Source: Stenopsyche tienmushanensis (taxonomy: Eukaryota > Arthropoda > Insecta > Trichoptera > Stenopsychidae). From it: 64,000 bases of DNA. Made by a program: the position numbers and the translations under genes. Position 1 is the first letter of the stretch. Each line of letters opens with the position of its first letter. Below the pieces are notes generated by a model that worked only from the letters and a program-made list of their open reading frames with translations, was not told the origin of the DNA and ran no database searches. The stretch lies in NCBI GenBank assembly GCA_008973525.1, contig WACJ01000007.1:372001-436000 (forward strand). Direction: 5' to 3'. This document shows positions 61,283 to 64,000 of the stretch, in pieces.

Positions 61283-61769
61283 TTTTTTTTTTTAAATCCT
61301 TATGACGTCCATCAAAGCATGAATCTTTGATGTGTCATATCCGATAACGGATATAGGATGATCTCCATAGGAGATCTTACTTGGGAGATGATTTTAATGT
61401 GGTGGTTTCCCGTTGCCTTCCACACGTGGTAAAGTAAGGATAGGATTATTTGGAAAGGTAGGAGAGGAGAGAATCTATGAGTGAGTAGCGAAATTATCAT
61501 TATATATATAAATGATAATTTAATTATTGTTGCAAATTCAATTACTCACTCATGGGCGTCCCTGCACGACTTTATTAATCGCCTCAGAATTTACTTTTTC
61601 TAATCCAGGAAATCAGGGTAAACCTGGATCGAGACGATCGATCAGAAATATTAATATTTCCGATCTCCCAAATTTGTTGGTACGGTGAAAATTTTTTCCA
61701 CAATCTGGATTTGAACCCGAACCTTTGCAACAAGAGTCCAGGATCTAAGCCACTATACCAACACTTGGT
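61283..61769 (-). mobile_element. tRNA-derived SINE with target duplication
   Basis: Read on the minus strand, it begins with a tRNA-like head (TGGTATAGTGGCTTAGATCC as A box, GGTTCAAATCC as B box), has a unique body of about 400 bp and ends in a poly(A) tail (T run at 61282-61293 on +). Flanked by CAGTGCAACT at 61273-61282 and 61770-61779. About 487 bp. Confidence 0.88.
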
Positions 61770-61779
61770 CAGTGCAACT

Positions 61780-62599
61780 ACCAAACAAGTAATGGCACAA
61801 AATGGCCCAACATCGTATTCTGGCAACATCGACACAGTCCATTTGCAAACATGGACCCGACAAGAGGTTTGAAATATCGGAAAGAAATAAATTTTTAACT
61901 CTAATTTCACCTCTTAACCCTATCGGACCGGAAATCACGAGATAGAGACGGGTATCTTGCGTCTCATCATACATCGATGGCAGTTGTGCCGTAAAGGTAT
62001 CCGTACACATCTAAACATTCTCAATATATATTTTTTTTTATAGAAACTCACCTGTGCATCCTTACTATTCATAAATTATAAGTCATAAAACGCTATCGTC
62101 AGATAAGCTACTAAGAACAGAATGAAATCGAAGTTCAATTGTTCGTGTTGTCTTACGAATAGGAGTTTGTTTTGATAATCGAGATACTCGCATCATTCTT
62201 ATTGTTTATCAATTTTGTTATTCCCCCTTGACTGTCCTGGAGTGGCGTTATTAGCAGAGTTTCACCACTCCTTGCAAAATCTACTTCTTCAGAAGTAAAC
62301 TGGCAGGCTTGCACGGTAACCCTGTTCTTTTATTTTCGCAACACATTAATAGGCAAAAATAGCTGAACAACAGAAAGCAGATGCCATGCAAGTTGAACAT
62401 TAAGAAATATTCTGAAGAAATGAATGAATATTGCGTGTTATCAACAGTGTTAAGGTTCACTTATTGAACTTGCTTAATTATCAAGTTTGCTGAGGACCAG
62501 ACAGAAAAATGGATCGTAACCAAAATTAAAAAAATAACAGATTGAAGACCTGCTACTAATTACACATAAACTGCATAAAACTCGATTTATTGTTCTCAT
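61780..62599. other. Intergenic or TTC14 5' region, unresolved
   Basis: A minus-strand mini-exon ATG at 62072-62070 followed by a perfect GTGAGT donor (62051) is visible, but it ends in phase 0 while the next TTC14 exon needs phase 1, so it is not joined here. A 58-codon minus frame without ATG (about 62330-62157, containing ACQFTSEEVDFARSGETLL) is not recognised. Confidence 0.35.
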
Positions 62600-62884
62600 T
62601 TAACGCATTGTGTGCGAGAGACGGAGATTACAGTCCACGGCGCGCCACTCGTTGAGCGCGGGAGACTTGTGGGTGACTGTGATCCCAGTCCTTTTCATTT
62701 GACTAGAGACATCTTTTAATGCTATTTTAAGTGAAAATCTATTCACACAAAAATATATTTAAGCTGAGGTGATCTATCGACTTAATTTTTGAATAGCCTT
62801 GAAATCGTTTTTTACAAATATGACGCGGACGTCCCCGTGACAGGCGTTATCACTCATCAGACGGACCCGTATACAAACTGTTAA
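62600..62884. mobile_element. TTAA MITE, 285 bp
   Basis: TTAA at 62600-62603 and 62881-62884, imperfect TIR TTAACGCATTGTGTGCGAG / TTAACAGTTTGTATACGGG (13 of 19). Left half repeated at 61040-61100. No ORF. Confidence 0.7.
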
Positions 62885-63051
62885 TCAATATAACTCTCGT
62901 TTACTACTTCGGTCATAAAAATTCGAATACAAGATAAAGAAATAAATTTTATTAAAAAATTAGAACAGATTCTAAATTTTTTTATTAAGGTATATATTTT
63001 TGGATAAATAGTAAGTAATTACTCAATGAATAATCCTAATTCATCATCATT

Positions 63052-63450
63052 ATAGTGCAGCCACAAACGGTCAACTTCGATATCCATTCACAGGAAGGGG
63101 TTACATCCATTTCGTTTGTATCATACATTCACCTCCTCATTCGCTTGATATTGAAGGTAGCATAACTTCAGAGTTTCATTTAGAACGTTCATCCAGCGGG
63201 TCTCCTGAATGAACTTATCGACGGGTGCTTTCGTGACCGTCTCGATAGGAAGTGAGGGTTTTTAAAGACTGTGGAAAGCTGTTCTAGGTGACCTTGTTGA
63301 TTTTACTGAAAAGAGCTTTCTGGAATGCAGAGTTCAATCCCTCCTTTCCCGGCTAGGGCGTTGCCGAGCTAGAGTGAAGACATATATGATGCTTAGTTGC
63401 ATCTTGGATTCGCTCCTACACCAACAGAGGGTGTTTCCCAATCCATGGGT
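63052..63450 (-). repeat. R5 repeat, inverted copy at window end
   Basis: Near full length: inverse of GTGGCTGCACTAT, CTTCAATATC-A, GAGCGTTC, GGACTG-like blocks and GGTGTAGGAGCGAATC. Has a longer ATGATGATGAATTA tail than the other copies. Confidence 0.75.
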
Positions 63451-63489
63451 AGCATAAATACTATATTTTATTTATAGTCTTTAGCTGCG

Positions 63490-64000
63490 TAATATGCAAA
63501 TGCTTTAGCTTGTAACATTAGTTTAGGTTGTGAGGAGGGCGCTAGTGAACTACGGATATGATCAGGATTTTATAGGGATGGGGATATTCTGCGGATGAAG
63601 ATAGTGGATGGAGGCGATGAATTAGCAAAGATCAGAAGTCAGCTCAACGCATTTATTTGTTCAATAAAACGGAGCGCAAACAGTTATGGATATCAACGGC
63701 GTGTGATGATGATCGTTAGACAGAGTGAGGTGAAAATGGCGATGCACGTGAAGGATTCTTACTGACCAAGTCTCCTAAGAGATTTTTATCTGTTAATGGT
63801 CAAGAACGAACTACTGAGTCAGTCATTTGATTCAAAAGTGTCTCATTTTTACCTGGCGACCGACACCAAGTACCCTTTTCTTATTTCCACGACTGACACC
63901 AGCTGCGTTATCTATCCGAGCATTTGGCGTCGGTTCCGCCCCTAATAATTGTGCTTTGGACGCACATCATCCCCAAGCCACGTGATTCCTTATCCATTTG
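63490..64000 (+). mobile_element. Possible LTR retrotransposon edge, cut by window end
   Basis: AATAAA at 63663 in a stretch less AT-rich than its flanks, followed some 190 bp later by TCATTTTTACC and TGGCGACCGACACC, which resembles a tRNA primer-binding site after a 5' LTR. No gag or pol is visible before the window ends, and no second LTR. Confidence 0.3.

Noticed and set aside
61685..61769. tRNA gene
   Set aside because: The tRNA-like A and B boxes belong to a SINE head: a long unique body, poly(A) tail and target duplications follow, and the acceptor stem is not paired.
61584..62010. Minus frames of 85-108 codons near the TTC14 5' end
   Set aside because: They lie largely within the SINE and its flank and show no S1 or TPR-family similarity.
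62052..62072. Mini-exon MNSKDAQ with a perfect GTGAGT donor as the TTC14 start
   Set aside because: It ends in phase 0 whereas the exon at 60856 needs one preceding base; joining would break the frame.
1..64000. CRISPR arrays, operons, phage or bacterial defence systems
   Set aside because: The window is clearly a metazoan nuclear genome; no regularly spaced repeats or prokaryotic genes are present.

Overview
The window comes from a eukaryotic nuclear genome, almost certainly an insect. Supporting points are the strong AT bias, spliced genes with GT..AG introns of 80 bp to several kb, animal housekeeping and cilium genes, and a heavy load of mariner, piggyBac, hAT, jockey-like LINE and SINE relics typical of arthropods. 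I cannot name the species. Nothing is prokaryotic, and I see no rRNA, functional tRNA or CRISPR array.

Layout. Positions 1-24157 hold no gene I can recognise. They are a graveyard of short non-autonomous transposons (several TTAA-flanked families, three hAT remnants, a deleted piggyBac, a hAT MITE and a deleted mariner) plus one CpG-rich block (19400-20890) that may be a promoter or first exon of a gene not otherwise visible. From 24158 the window is gene-rich: two tandem tubulin glycylase (TTLL3-type) genes on + (24158-30131 and 32462-35048), ARGLU1 on - (35826-43964), MPDU1 on + (45073-49643) and a TTC14 homologue on - (50731-60856, 5' end not found). The last 3 kb are again repeats (SINE, TTAA MITE, a dispersed 400 bp repeat, a possible LTR edge).

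I rebuilt the five gene models by hand from splice signals and reading-frame continuity. All internal junctions keep phase. Product lengths are 891 aa (TTLL3-A), 569 aa (TTLL3-B), 268 aa (ARGLU1), 247 aa (MPDU1) and at least 1111 aa (TTC14). ARGLU1 and MPDU1 are head to head over a 1.1 kb spacer with CRE-type palindromes. TTLL3-B/ARGLU1 and MPDU1/TTC14 are tail to tail. The genes do not form one pathway: the TTLL3 pair modifies axonemal tubulin, ARGLU1 is an RS-type transcription/splicing cofactor, TTC14 looks like an RNA-associated S1/TPR protein with an RS/RGG tail, and MPDU1 acts in dolichol-linked glycosylation in the ER.

Most interesting observations: (1) the TTLL3-B copy has lost five of the seven introns of TTLL3-A while keeping two at identical sites and phases; (2) the TTC14 homologue carries a long RS/RGG tail built mainly from phase 2-2 symmetric exons; (3) several nested transposons can be dated relative to each other by their TIRs and target duplications; (4) two TTAA-flanked families sit edge to edge sharing one TTAA. 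I found no convincing new enzymatic or defence system.
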